Assembly (NCBI GenBank): GCA_900073065.1
Contig: FJOG01000071.1
Span: 50,443-94,966 of the forward strand
DNA length: 44,524 nucleotides
Direction: 5' to 3'
From: Phialocephala subalpina
Taxonomy: Eukaryota > Ascomycota > Leotiomycetes > Helotiales > Mollisiaceae
Every line of letters begins with the position of its first letter. The stretch's first letter is position 1. The notes below the pieces were generated by a model that did not search any database, was not told the origin of the DNA, and worked only from the letters and a program-made list of their open reading frames with translations. A program made the translations under genes and the position numbers. Below, one piece after another: positions 34,764 through 44,524 of this stretch.

Positions 34764-35508
34764 TCAGTGCTCCGTGAAGGAAACGACAAATGATTCGGCG
34801 CCCAGTTGCTCCAACTTCTTTCTTGCCGCCGCTGTATTGCCAAGAGTAGCTTCACGCGCCTGTGGATATCTATCAGCATTTTGATCTTGCAAGTGCTTTC
34901 CAATCTTGCAGCCAAGGGTGGAAAGGAGGCTCACTTCTTTCCCTGCATATCCAGTCGCCCCAGCAAACAATTTCTCCTCCAAATTCAAGCTGGTCCCGCA
35001 AAATGCATTTGCCGCACCGCCCTTAGAAACATCTTTGATAAACTCCTTCCACACATTCTGAACCTCACTCAACTTCCCCTCCCCAGCAACTGGAACCCGA
35101 AACACCTCAGTCAACTTAGCAGCGAACACAGCACTCGACTCAACGTCCGTCTCATACAGCTGTGGATTCGGAGGACCAGCAGCGAGAGGTTTCAACATGG
35201 CTCCTAAACCTTGAAACTCTTCACTCGCGATGAAGTCGGGCATGTTGTTTGCTGCTTCCCAGTCTGATTTTCGTCAGTGGACTGAACATTTCGATATGTT
35301 AAGAGATGGTACCCATTCCCAACGCAATCTTCAGTGGACTAGACGGGATGTCAATGCCATTCTCGTTAATGATTTCTCCGGAAACTTGAACTTTCAATCC
35401 TGGAGCGGGGGAAAGTATTGTTGCGAGATGTGTGATGGCTGCGTGGAAGGCGGGAATGAGGGTGTCGTCTTGCTTGATGGGTGGAGTTATAAGTTCGGCG
35501 AAAGGCAT
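34764..35508 (-). CDS. ABM-like dimeric alpha/beta-barrel protein
   Basis: Three exons, 35508-35313, 35263-34935 and 34859-34764, encode 206 aa. Intron 1 joins IALGM to DWEAANNMPDFIASEEF, the tryptophan-plus-FIAS/EEF layout of fungal antibiotic-biosynthesis-monooxygenase-like or stress-responsive alpha+beta barrels. A second, related half follows residues PLAAGPPNPQLYETD. Intron 2 (GTGAGC...CACAG, 75 nt) is in phase 0 and would also be readable if retained; GKEAREATLG is the spliced form. No signal peptide is present. The exact reaction, if any, is unknown. It is divergent from a Zn2Cys6 regulator across a 516-bp promoter with repeated sites, so it is a plausible target of that regulator. Confidence 0.8.
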
Positions 35509-36024
35509 GATGTTCTGGCGAACACTTCTGGGGTGGAATTTTGGTGTATAGTTGTGAGGAAGCAGAATGTAATTGAAGTAATAGACGGATTCTTGTGGGA
35601 TGGGAAAAGAAATGGAGAGTTAAAAGACAGAGCATATATACACATTTTGACTGAGGCATAGGATTATGCGAAGTGGAGACTAGTCCTCTCACAGAATGGA
35701 CCTGCAGCGAAGCTGGTCATGGAAAGGGGGACCGGTCACGTGTAGTGGAGTTCCGCCAAAGTGCTACGAAAAGACCCGAAGTCACATTATTTACTGGAGG
35801 TCGCAGCCATTGTTCGTGCTACAATGGAAAGTTGTGTGATTGGTCTGCTCGTCAATTTGTTTGCAAGCAGGAAGAGAATCACGTGTTGTGGAATTCCGCC
35901 AAAAAGTGGGGCTTTGCTGACTTGCTGACGAACGAATGACAACTTCGTCCCTCCTCCGTCATTTATCGACACGTTCCTCTCAATGAAGGCGGAATTCCAC
36001 CAAAGGAGCACCAAGAAGTTCAGC
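35509..36024. promoter_or_regulatory. Divergent promoter with three repeated CGG-type sites
   Basis: Three copies of an imperfect palindrome are seen: AGTGGAGTTCCGCC (35744-35757), TGTGGAATTCCGCC (35887-35900) and, inverted, GGCGGAATTCCACC (35988-36001). Each has one exact CGG half-site and one TGG half-site separated by four bases. The first two are each preceded, at exactly one base, by a CACGTG box (35737-35742 and 35880-35885) and are followed by AAA. Paired CGG triplets are the usual target of Zn2Cys6 dimers, and such a gene begins right here. Binding is inference. Confidence 0.6.
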
Positions 36025-37147
36025 ATGGCACATCCGGTAGTTGAGCTTGTCCATCGAAGCGCTACTCGACGCAAAGCTTGTGCAGGGTGTATCAAAGCGA
36101 AACGGAGATGTGATTTGACGATCCCGGCATGCTCGAGATGCACGACGAGGAAGTTGGTATGCAGCTATGTGAGTGCATCTTTGACATTGCTATGTTCAAA
36201 ACTTACTGGGTCAGAGTGGCAGTGCTGGAACAAATGCTGTGGGGAGGCTTTCCCCCGCCAGTCCTTCTCCCAAAGGCGAGGGGCCGACATCTCCTCCGAC
36301 CTTGGAAACTTCCTCACCGTCCGATGCAATGGTGCTTCTACCACAAGAATCAAGCACAGTGGAGTTGATAAACGGAATTCTCCCGCCTTCCCCATACGAT
36401 TCATTCCCGTTCCCAGAACGCACAGTCGTCGAACCGTTTCGAATCGACTACTGCAACTTCGAATTCCAACGTTGCGTCTTCTCTCTCGTCCTGGAAAACC
36501 GAACTCTCTTCATCCACCCCGACCTCTACCAAGACACGATGCCAGATCTTTATCAAGATCTCCTCGGTGTCTGCGCTATGTACGCCCAAAAGACAGTTCA
36601 AAACTCCGTATTCGTCTTCAGAATGCTCTTCCTGAAACTAAGTAAGCTGAGATCTGAATCGAAGTCATTCGTTCGAGTCGAGGAGTGGTTGCTGGCGGTG
36701 CAGTCCCTAATCTTGTATCAAGTGATCCGAATGTTCGATGGAGATCCCCAGCAGAAAGCCGACGCAGAACGGGACTTTGACCTCTTGGAGGATTGGACAA
36801 CGAAATTGCAACACGAATCCAATCTTTGGATAGATGGCTCCCTACATCGTCAATGGGTGGTCGTTGAGAGTATTCGGCGCACGATAATGGTTTCAGTCCT
36901 ACTCAGGAGCTTGTACAGCGCCATGAAGAGCGGGATTGGCGAATACGGGCTTTTGTTGTCATCTCTTCCTGTCTCCGAGAACCAAAGCCGATGGGAACAA
37001 GTTGAAGAAGTCGATCCTAAAGCATCCCGCTTGGTGACGTATTGGGATTTTTGTGAGGATTGGAATAAGGGAAAGGTCAAGACACTGGATGTTTATGAGA
37101 TGTTGTTGCTGAGGGTGTGCCATCTTGCTGTAACGGATGTGCAGTAG
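36025..37147 (+). CDS. Zn2Cys6 fungal transcription regulator
   Basis: Two exons, 36025-36168 and 36215-37147, encode 358 aa. The zinc cluster near the N-terminus, CAGCIKAKRRC then CSRCTTRKLVC, has the canonical C-x2-C-x6-C-x6-C-x2-C-x6-C spacing and binds DNA as a Zn2Cys6 binuclear cluster. A Ser/Pro-rich linker follows (SPASPSPKGEGPTSPPTLET). The remaining ~250 residues are helical and resemble the variable effector part of small regulators; no full fungal_trans domain is evident. ATG 36025 has a good context; an in-frame ATG at 35983 would add 14 residues and place the third promoter site in coding DNA. The last few codons (HLAVTDVQ) are followed by open sequence, so a further 3' exon is possible. 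It probably controls itself and the divergent ABM-like gene. Confidence 0.88.
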
Positions 37148-38429
37148 GGCGACTGGCTGAGGCAGTCTTTGAGATTGATATCCCGAGATTTATGATGCAT
37201 CATCGCTTGAGTTTTGTTGGCATACCATCGTGTGTAGGTACGTTTCCATTGGACGCTGATGTCTCGGCCGCACTTTGTGAGGCTGGGAGGCTTTCCATCA
37301 CATCACATCACGAGAGCTGCACTGAAGCAGTCGCAGATCATGAGTTTGTCAGAAGCTTTACCAACGGTCGGGTTAGAAACTGTTCTTGTCGGGAGTCATG
37401 TTCCCACGTTCTTCCATAACAAGTTTGAAATCCAGCCTCGCATCATGAACGTCACATTTGAAGTCCCTGCGATCTAATCAAATCATGGCAACCCGTGCCT
37501 GCTCTGCACACCTCCGCCATGGTACGGCTATGTCATCTTCTACCTTGCCAATTATTTCGCTCATGCAGCAACGGCCATGTCCTCGCCAGGTCAGGGGATG
37601 CTGGAAACTACGATGGTTGTACCTCTGCACTCTTTTTCACAACTGGTGTACTCAGAGCTATGAAATCTCTCAGTTGCCATCAAATCACTCTTAAGAATCC
37701 ATTGAGGAGTACGGCACGCACTGGGGCTCTCTGTATGGTACTGCAAGAGGAGGTATTTCAGAGTCAGCAATCTATTGGTAATCTCGAAAGCCAACCACCG
37801 ATGACAGAGGTAGGCAAACCCAAAGTTATGGCGCGCACGAACGTCCCGGGCAATGCAAGGAATCCCATATCTCCAATAGGCGATGCCGTCCCCAATCACA
37901 ACTCAGCCAACTCAACCAATGCGAGGAAGATGACAAGTAGACTAGGAGCAATTTCGCATTGGCGGAAACTAGGATGTCTTCCCATCTTTCCTAGCACAAT
38001 AGTGTATGGGGAATACAGACTGCCGCAAGGTTACTATCTAGCTGTATTTCCACCTTATACCTCACTAGATTACGAAGTGGATACATCACAATGTCCAGCC
38101 GGTTCCATAGAGTCACCAAAGAACTACATGCTACAGCAAAAATCTCTGTTATACCACTGGAATGTTCACGCTTTCCAATCCCTAACCTCACGCGACTCAC
38201 GCTATCTTTGCTTCGGCCCGGCTCAGCTTCGGCTCAGGCCTGCTCAGGTTTGTTTACTTATCTCACCGGAGATTGTCAACTTTTGACGAGGGGCTCGAGA
38301 AGAATCACTTTCCCAGCAAAGGATCCCAAATCTGTCTCCATTGTTTATTCACAACCCGTGGCAACCAGAACTTATAAATGGTTATCCCCGTTTGCCTCTC
38401 CATGCAAAATGCGAAAATGCCCATATATA
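37148..38429. other. Unresolved region with long open frames
   Basis: A plus-strand frame of 263 codons (37495-38286) and shorter frames at 37259-37477 (+) and 37591-37899 (-) are present. None shows a domain, signal peptide or splice pattern I recognise. Stretches such as FEITNRLLTLKYLLLQYHTE on the minus strand look protein-like but stand alone. It could be a decayed gene or chance. Confidence 0.3.
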
Positions 38430-39140
38430 AAGATGGTTTTTATATTATAAGTCAAATTATTCTTCGTTTCTTTATAATATTAATTATAACGGCGAAATCT
38501 TTATATATTACTAGGAAAAAGAAAGTCTTATAATCCTAATTTCAAATATTCTCGAAATAAAATAAAATAATTTTTTATTATATATAATATTAAGTTTTAT
38601 ATTTTTTTTAAAAGAGAAGAAAAATAGAATAAATTAAGATTTTATTTATTCATTTGATAATATTAGAGATTTATAATTAATTCTTAATTAACTCGCTATA
38701 AATTCTAATATTTAGATTATAATAATTAATTTAACTTTCTAATATTCAAAAGGGTTTTTATACTTATAATAAGTTCCCTTATTATAATAAGAGAAAACTC
38801 TAATCCAATGGAAGCGACTTTTATTATATTTTTATAAAAAGAATCCTTCTCTAGATATTCCTTCTTTAGAATAATTATTTTTAGTTTTAAAGATTAATAA
38901 TATTTAATTATAAAATATTTAAAGTTAATTATACTTAATATATTAGGATTACGAAATAATATTTATTATTGAATTAATTATAATATATTTAATTTAAATT
39001 GAATTAAAAAATTTTTTATCGAATTATTAGTATTATTATAATAATATTTATATAAATAATTATTTACAAAAGATTTATTGAAATTTTCAGCTCCCCGAAT
39101 TAAAAGATCTAAAGTATATAATCAAGGCTTCTCCCACTTA
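38430..39140. repeat. AT-only island (RIP-like)
   Basis: About 700 bp of almost pure A/T with short runs of GC. Edges are fairly sharp. It lies just downstream of the BBE-like oxidase gene. Probably a RIP-mutated transposon remnant; no element can be named. Confidence 0.65.
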
Positions 39141-39231
39141 TAAACCATGAATATAGTATTTAATATCAACCAATCAAAGACTGAAATTTAGCAGAATTTG
39201 CCTCGTCATTCTATCAACTACTAAAGTCAGT

Positions 39232-41063
39232 TCAAACAGAAGTACACATCCTGCCATCATTCGCTATAGTCCATATATCGCTCCCGACAGTTCGGAGCCC
39301 ATAAAACATTGAATTGGGATCCCACTTCCTCTTAATGGCTAGCAGCGTTGCATAATTTGCTCCAAAGAACGTCTCCTGCCAATTCGGCTGCCTAAAGTCT
39401 GCTTCATTAATATACGCCCCACTGCCCGGAGTCACCGCCTCAAGCTGCTCCACAAATTCGTTTGTCATTTGTATTTGTGCTGCCACCATATCCGCCCACG
39501 GTGCCGTCTCGTTCCACGGCGTCCCCAGCTGCATGTGAACCGTTGTCTCCCGCCATGCCGGCAGCACTGAGTTGTTCACCCCAGCCGGCTTTGCGTACGA
39601 AGCCGAACTTCCCACTGCAAATACGCCATGCGCCGTCAGGTTCTGCAGCGCCGCCTGCAACGCGGCGTTGTCATTCTCGAGGACAGATCGTGGAATCAGC
39701 CTGCTGCCATACTGGTACTCCCCCACGCCTATGTTGCCGTAAGGGAGCGGACCCATGTACGTGTTGTAGTGATCGTAGTATGAGAGCTCGGTATAGGCAA
39801 CCGATGAAGGGATCCCTAGGTCGGCGAGCACGGCCATGAAGGGAGCAAGGATTGTGTCGCGAACGTATGCCGCCGTGGAGTTGTAGACTGTGATGGGATC
39901 AATGACAAAGACGGCATTGTTGAATTCGTATACCACCATAGCGCCGTGATCTGTCATGTTTGGCAGCATCGCGTGGAACTGCGAAACGGCCTGGTCGAAT
40001 TTCTCTTGCGTTGTGTACGCAGCTGCCATTTGCAAAGAAGCACCACCAACGGTAGCCTCAGGATGGACCTTAACAGTCATGGAAATAACGACGCCGTAAG
40101 TTCCGCCGCCGCCTCCACTTAGCGCCCAATACAAATCGCTGTTCTGCGAGGCAGATGCAGTGACGACTTTGCCCAAGGCAGTGACAACCTGAAACTCAAG
40201 TGTCTGGTCGGCACCGAGACCGAAGCTAGTGCTTAGGGCGGAATGACCACCACCTTGAGTATATCCACCCGCAATACCGACAGTAGGACACTCTCCGGTG
40301 ACGATAACATAGTTGTTGGCGTGGGCAGCTGCCAGTGCCTCAGCGCCGATGACTCCTGCGCCGACTTTGGCAGCCGGGCCTGTGTATGCTGAGCTGGAGT
40401 AGTTCAAGAATTCAATGTCCTTAAGGTGATGGGTCCAAATGGATAGGCCACCGGCGCCCGTGGAACGGCCGAAGTAGCTTATTGGAGGATCATGTCAGTT
40501 TATGACAACTTAAGAGACGCAAAGAGGGGGGAGGAAAATGGGGTTATACTCATGACCCGTGTTGCGGATAACGGTGCGAACGTTGTTCTTTTGTGCAAAT
40601 GATAGGGCCGCAACAACGTCGCTCGTGCTCGATACGTTCACTGCGTAGGTAACATAGTTACCGAGGACGCATGCCTGCGACTGAGGAGTGAAGGGGTCGC
40701 AGCTTTGGTTGGCGAAGTATGTTTGCATCACAGAAGACGACGAGGCCAAACTAGTACATGATGTCAGTCAGAAACATAACGGAGACTACTGAATTTGTTG
40801 GGCGGGGGAGCGCACTGGAGTTGCGGGAGAGTCCAGTTAGACTGCAATGCCGCACAAGCAACTTCATCGTAGTTGGGATCGTGGCAAGGCGTCCCGATAG
40901 GGATAGTTGCAACCAAACGCCCATTAACGGTAGCGTTGAGAGCGGACCATTGACTAGCGGCTGGCCAGCACGTGTCGCCGGGGAGGCAGTGGCATCGACT
41001 GGCAGCCACTGGAACAAACGTTTGCACGCCGACCAAGGCGGCGACAACGGCCGTATATCTCAT
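39232..41063 (-). CDS. Secreted BBE-like FAD-linked oxidase
   Basis: Three exons, 41063-40816, 40750-40550 and 40477-39232, encode 564 aa. Residues 1-22 (MRYTAVVAALVGVQTFVPVA, AS) are a signal peptide. The FAD_binding_4 domain starts with CDPFTPQSQACVLGNYVTYA. NTGHDYFGRS, rebuilt across intron 2, carries His at about 149, and VTGECPTVGIAGGYTQGGGH carries Cys at about 213. Those are the two residues to which flavin is covalently bound in bicovalent BBE-type enzymes. The C-terminus has the BBE pattern YINEADFRQPNWQETFFGAN then KWDPNSMFYGLRTVGSD. Such enzymes oxidise sugars or alkaloid-like and polyketide substrates; the substrate here is unknown. Many N-glycosylation sequons fit secretion. The first intron uses a GTGCGC donor. 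Confidence 0.95.
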
Positions 41064-41457
41064 TTCGATTGCGCGAGACGTTTCAGCCAGACCTATCTAC
41101 GAGTAAGACAAAGGCGAAGATGGCGGTGGTGTTCAGGCGGCAAAAAGGTCAGCGACATCTTCTGGTGACGCAGGTAATATAGTAACCAATTCCCGAGTCT
41201 AGATTATTCCTCAGTCATATTCGCGGAGGGGCCGGAGATGAGTGTATGAAATGCACCGAAGCCATAATGGAGCTCGGAGATGGAACGCAAGGGTTGGCAG
41301 GCTCTAGTTTCTCAGTTAGTCTAAGGACCCGAGCTGGTAACAAAAATACAATGGAAAGCTGGGGCTCGACCGTTGTTCCCTCCATGTGCACAACACGTGC
41401 GTGGCGTTTGAACTATTGATAATTCGCTGGTGGCGTCGTTGGGGGGTTCTATACTTC
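41064..41457. promoter_or_regulatory. Upstream region of BBE-like oxidase
   Basis: Noncoding, with a CACGTG box near 41394. Holds the promoter of the oxidase gene, which is divergent from the CFEM receptor gene. No other feature seen. Confidence 0.35.
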
Positions 41458-41770
41458 TACAGTATCCACCCCCTTAAATTGAGATTAAACTTTTCTAGGT
41501 GGTTCCACACTAAAGCCTAACCTCAACTGTAGAAGATTCTGTGCTGTGTGATTAGCTGAAATGTCCTTGTTGAGGCCATTGCGTGAAGTGGATAAATTGG
41601 CTCCACCGGCAAGTATGAAAGGTGGGGGGGGATAGAATTTAGTGGGGATTGTAGCAAGTTCTCGCGAGGTCAAAGCGGGTTAACCCTTTTCTTATACGAT
41701 CCCCCCCTTACTAAATTGAGGCTAAACTTTTAAATTTTAGCCTCAATTGAAGGGGCGGGGAGGGATAGTA
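41458..41770. mobile_element. MITE-like element with TA-flanked inverted ends
   Basis: The left end reads TACAGTATCCACCCCCTTAA, continuing ATTGAGATTAAACTTTT. The right end, read on the minus strand, is TACTATCCCTCCCCGCCCCT, continuing TCAATTGAGGCTAAAATTT. Both end in TA, as expected for Tc1/mariner-Fot1-type insertion. Internal related copies at about 41622-41645 and 41694-41731 suggest a nested or tandem insertion; 41715-41753 folds into a perfect TTGAGGCTAAA hairpin. About 313 bp, no coding capacity. It lies between the divergent oxidase and CFEM receptor genes. Confidence 0.6.
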
Positions 41771-42100
41771 ACTTCCGTACTATTTTAGCGTGGCATCCCT
41801 GATGTCATGACTCGTGACGCAAGTGAGACAGCGCGGTTCGAGGGGAAGACAGGCATTGATGTGGGGCCATTATGGTGTAGCGGGGTTCTGAGACAAGGAG
41901 GTTCTGGCTTGATACGTTGTACGCTTTCGTACCTGCGTCCCGTTAGCTAATAGGCGAAGCATGAACGAGGAGTTAGATCGATCCAAATACTTAGTACAGA
42001 AGGTCGCAAGAACGATCATTGTGCGTTTGTCCCCACCTCATATGTAAACTTTTGTCGACTTGTTGCGCGGCTGTCGAGCGAAGGCTGTGCAGCAAAGAAA
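41771..42100. promoter_or_regulatory. Upstream region of CFEM receptor
   Basis: About 330 bp between the MITE-like element and the receptor start. No gene seen; presumably promoter and leader. Confidence 0.35.
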
Positions 42101-43713
42101 ATGAGATTACAATCATGTTTCCTACTGGCCCTGCTGGCACTGTTGGCCATTCTCCCATGCACATTGGCAAGAAATTCAACCTCCAGTGGAGACCTTTCCG
42201 CATTGCCGGAATGTGCAGTATGGACATCTCCCCGGAGCCCGGTTTCGAGCTTAGATTAACTTATAGGCTAGCAAAAATGCCTTGCAGCAGCTATATCGAA
42301 TTCTAGCTGCAATGCGAACGACTCAAAATGCACCTGCACGACCACGTCTATTCAGGAACAGTCCTCGGCTTGTATTGCTGGTTCTTGCACAATCAAGGAA
42401 GCCCTATGTAAGGCGGCTAAGCTCAACGACAGTATACAAACTCTGACTTCTGATGCAGTCACCAAAAATGCCACCAACGCAGCCTGCGGCGTCCCTGTGC
42501 GCGACAAAACCCAAGTGTTCATCAATGTCACCATCGTCCTCGGCGTTATCTCCGGTATCGTTGTCATCCTCCGCGTCACTTCGAAGGTCATCATGAAAAT
42601 GGAGTTCACCTTAGACGACTGGTGCATTATGATCACGCTCCTTTGCGGTATACCGTCCTCTTGCATGAATGTCGTGGGCACAGCCGGACATGGAGAAGGT
42701 AAAGATATCTGGACGTTGTCATTCGATATGATTACCCGTTTCGGTTACTTCTTCTATATTCTGGAGGTGCTATATTTTGCCCAGGTTGCGCTATTAAAGT
42801 TGACGCTGTTGTTCTTTTATCTGAGGATCTTCCCTGGCAAGCCTCGAAAGTTGTTGTGGGCAACAGTGATCTTCGACTCCTTATATGGTATCGCATTTGT
42901 GTTTCTCGCGGCTTTCCAGTGCCACCCAATCAGCTATTTCTGGACAGGCTGGGATGGCGAACATAAGGGAGCATGGTAAGTTTCGACCTGGGGTGCCTTC
43001 ACTCACCAATACACCCGAGGTGCATATGGATGAGGCCTTAGCTAACGCATTCAATACAGTCTCAACATTAACGCTATTGGCTGGGCGAACGCATCTATCA
43101 GCATTGCATTGGACGTGTGGATGCTTGGTATCCCTCTATTGCAAATTCGCAGCCTTAAACTACATTGGAAGAAGAAGATTGGTGTGGCCATGATGTTTTT
43201 CGTTGGCACGTTGTGAGTATATCTTGCATTCTGACATCCTAATAAGCTCATGTCTAATCTCGCCTCAGCGTCACAGTTGTTAGCATCGTCCGGCTCCAAT
43301 TTCTTGTCAACCTTGGCAGTTCCACAAATCCCACCTTTGACCAAATTGACGTCTCCATATGGTCCACTGTCGAGATTAATATTGGCATTATCTGCACATG
43401 TATGCCATCGCTTCGCCTTTTCCTAGTGCGGCTGTTCCCTGTCCTGGGTGGCTCATCCCACAACAAGAGCGGTTACCAGAACTATGGAGAAGAGTACGGA
43501 AATAGATCGGGGGTATTGAGGAGCCGGTCGAAGACGTTGGTCGAGACCGGGAAGCCTCCAAGTCAACCGGAGCATACTGGGATCGAGCTTCACAAGATGT
43601 TTGTGGTACGATATGGTGATGAGGACGAGGCGAGCTTGGTACGGGTGCGAGAGGCAGAGAGGGTTGGGAAAAGTTCTAGGAGTGCAAATAGTACGAGTGA
43701 GGTATCACTATGA
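42101..43713 (+). CDS. CFEM-domain Pth11-like membrane receptor
   Basis: Four exons, 42101-42217, 42272-42975, 43060-43212 and 43269-43713, encode 472 aa. Residues 1-24 ([24 protein letters not shown]) are a signal peptide. An extracellular CFEM domain follows (about 37-100), with Cys in ECAQKC, SSC, KCTC, SAC, GSC and ALC. Seven hydrophobic helices of the fungal rhodopsin-like/Pth11 class come next, beginning [20 protein letters not shown], with DDWCIM and LGIPLLQI landmarks. The cytosolic tail (about 110 residues) is charged and Ser/Arg-rich. Pth11 of the rice blast fungus senses surfaces before infection; related proteins occur in many non-pathogens, so a signal-sensing role is likely but the ligand is unknown. 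All splice joins keep the frame. Confidence 0.93.
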
Positions 43714-43979
43714 ATCTGGGCAATAGGGGCGTTTAGGCTTAACGGGTGGTCCGAGGAATCTTTTTTCCTGGAATATAAGATCTAAATACATGGAAAATTC
43801 GAGGACAGCGCGGCGATGATAATGCGCGTGGTATTAGTTGATTTGCAGAGGTGTTGCATGTGTGGTGTGAGTGCAGAGGTAAAAGTCGAGGTGGCATTAC
43901 TAGATCGAGCGATACTAGGTCGTGGTTTACCGCCCGCCCGATCGAGGTTTCGTCTTCCGCGCTATTCCGCATTTGGGTT
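43714..43979. other. Downstream region of CFEM receptor
   Basis: Holds the 3' untranslated region. No gene recognised. Confidence 0.4.
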
Positions 43980-44524
43980 ATTTATTTAATCACGTGAGTT
44001 GGACAGCTAACGGCCAAGAAATATCTCTCATAATCGCAGGTATTATTCCGTCTATTTATTTGTTCATAGTAATACTTATTTATAATTAGAATTAAATAAA
44101 TAAAAAAATTAAAAATTTAATAAAAATATTAAATCGAAATAATTAATTAAAAAAAATATATAAAGTAATAAAGGCCAAATAAAAACGATATTAGTAATAA
44201 TAATTATATAATTCGAAAATTAATAATATAATAATAAAAATATTTTAATTTATTTTATATTATTTTTATTAATAAAATCAAATTTTAATTAATTTATTTT
44301 AATTTTAAAAAATATATAAAAATTATATAAATTTAAATAAAAAATATTTAATTAATATTATTATTAAAAAAATATTATTAATTTATTTTTCATTTAAATA
44401 AAATTTTAATATAATTTATATTTTATAAATATTTTTTTATTTTTTCTTATTTTTATACTTTAGTATTTTATTTTATAAATCTCGTAAAAACTTTTTTATA
44501 AGAAAATTCTTATTTTATTTAATA
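43980..44524. repeat. AT-only island (RIP-like), runs off the window
   Basis: Almost pure A/T from about 44060 to the window end, with a CACGTG box near 43992 just before it. It resembles the islands at 28690 and 38430 and is probably the edge of a larger RIP-mutated block. Confidence 0.65.

Noticed and set aside
37495..38286. 263-codon open frame on the plus strand
   Set aside because: Long for chance but no domain, leader or splice logic. Competing minus-strand frames in the same place look equally protein-like. Described only as an unresolved region.

Overview
The window is nuclear DNA of a filamentous ascomycete (Pezizomycotina). Genes are split by short GT-AG introns (about 45-75 nt) with CTAAC/CTRAC-like branch sites, are well spaced, and sit between AT-only islands that look like repeat-induced point mutation (RIP) debris. 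The families present (CFEM/Pth11-type receptor, Zn2Cys6 regulator, BBE-type FAD oxidase, GH5 mannanase, fungal STAND-type N-terminal domain with ankyrin repeats) are typical of that group. A leotiomycete is my guess from general resemblance only. It is a draft scaffold: 249 N lie at 21164-21412.

Layout. 1-2650: gene-free, with diverged ~290-bp tandem repeats. 2655-4557 (-): vacuolar Ca2+/H+ exchanger. 4558-7502: gene-poor. 7503-8465 (+): F-box protein. 8810-10094 (-): secreted GH5 endo-beta-mannanase. 11129-11608 (-): spliceosomal U5 protein DIB1, divergent from a wrecked glutathione S-transferase gene (12070-12933) that carries an exact 250-bp tandem duplication and lacks its middle. 13147-15619 and 16357-18654 (-): two paralogous STAND-N/ankyrin/Cys-rich proteins, the second broken by a stop codon. 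A fragment of the 3' end of the neighbouring PDK-type mitochondrial kinase (19202-20608, -) lies between the two paralogues and records how the pair arose. 20816-21461 (-): I9-type protease inhibitor interrupted by the N gap. 21995-25483 (+): ribosome-biogenesis GTPase BMS1.

25484-26864: a gene-free stretch with an inverted-repeat element. 26865-28625 (+): secreted type-B carboxylesterase. 28690-29070: AT island. 29749-30133 (+): doubtful small secreted protein. 31086-32280 (+): MDR oxidoreductase. 33523-34106 (+): MARVEL-like membrane protein. 34764-35508 (-): ABM-like alpha/beta-barrel protein, divergent from a Zn2Cys6 regulator (36025-37147, +). The promoter between these two holds three copies of a near-palindromic CGG-N4-CCG-type site, two of them in an identical arrangement with a CACGTG box. 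38430-39140: AT island. 39232-41063 (-): secreted BBE-like oxidase with both covalent-FAD residues. 41458-41770: MITE-like element. 42101-43713 (+): CFEM-domain Pth11-like receptor. 43980-end: AT island.

Housekeeping genes (DIB1, BMS1, kinase, exchanger) are intact. Accessory genes show duplication, nonsense mutation and deletion. The most interesting items are the duplicated STAND-N/ankyrin locus, the GST rearrangement and the repeated operator-like site next to the Zn2Cys6 gene. I found no rRNA, CRISPR or convincing tRNA. All exon boundaries were derived by hand from splice signals and reading-frame continuity.
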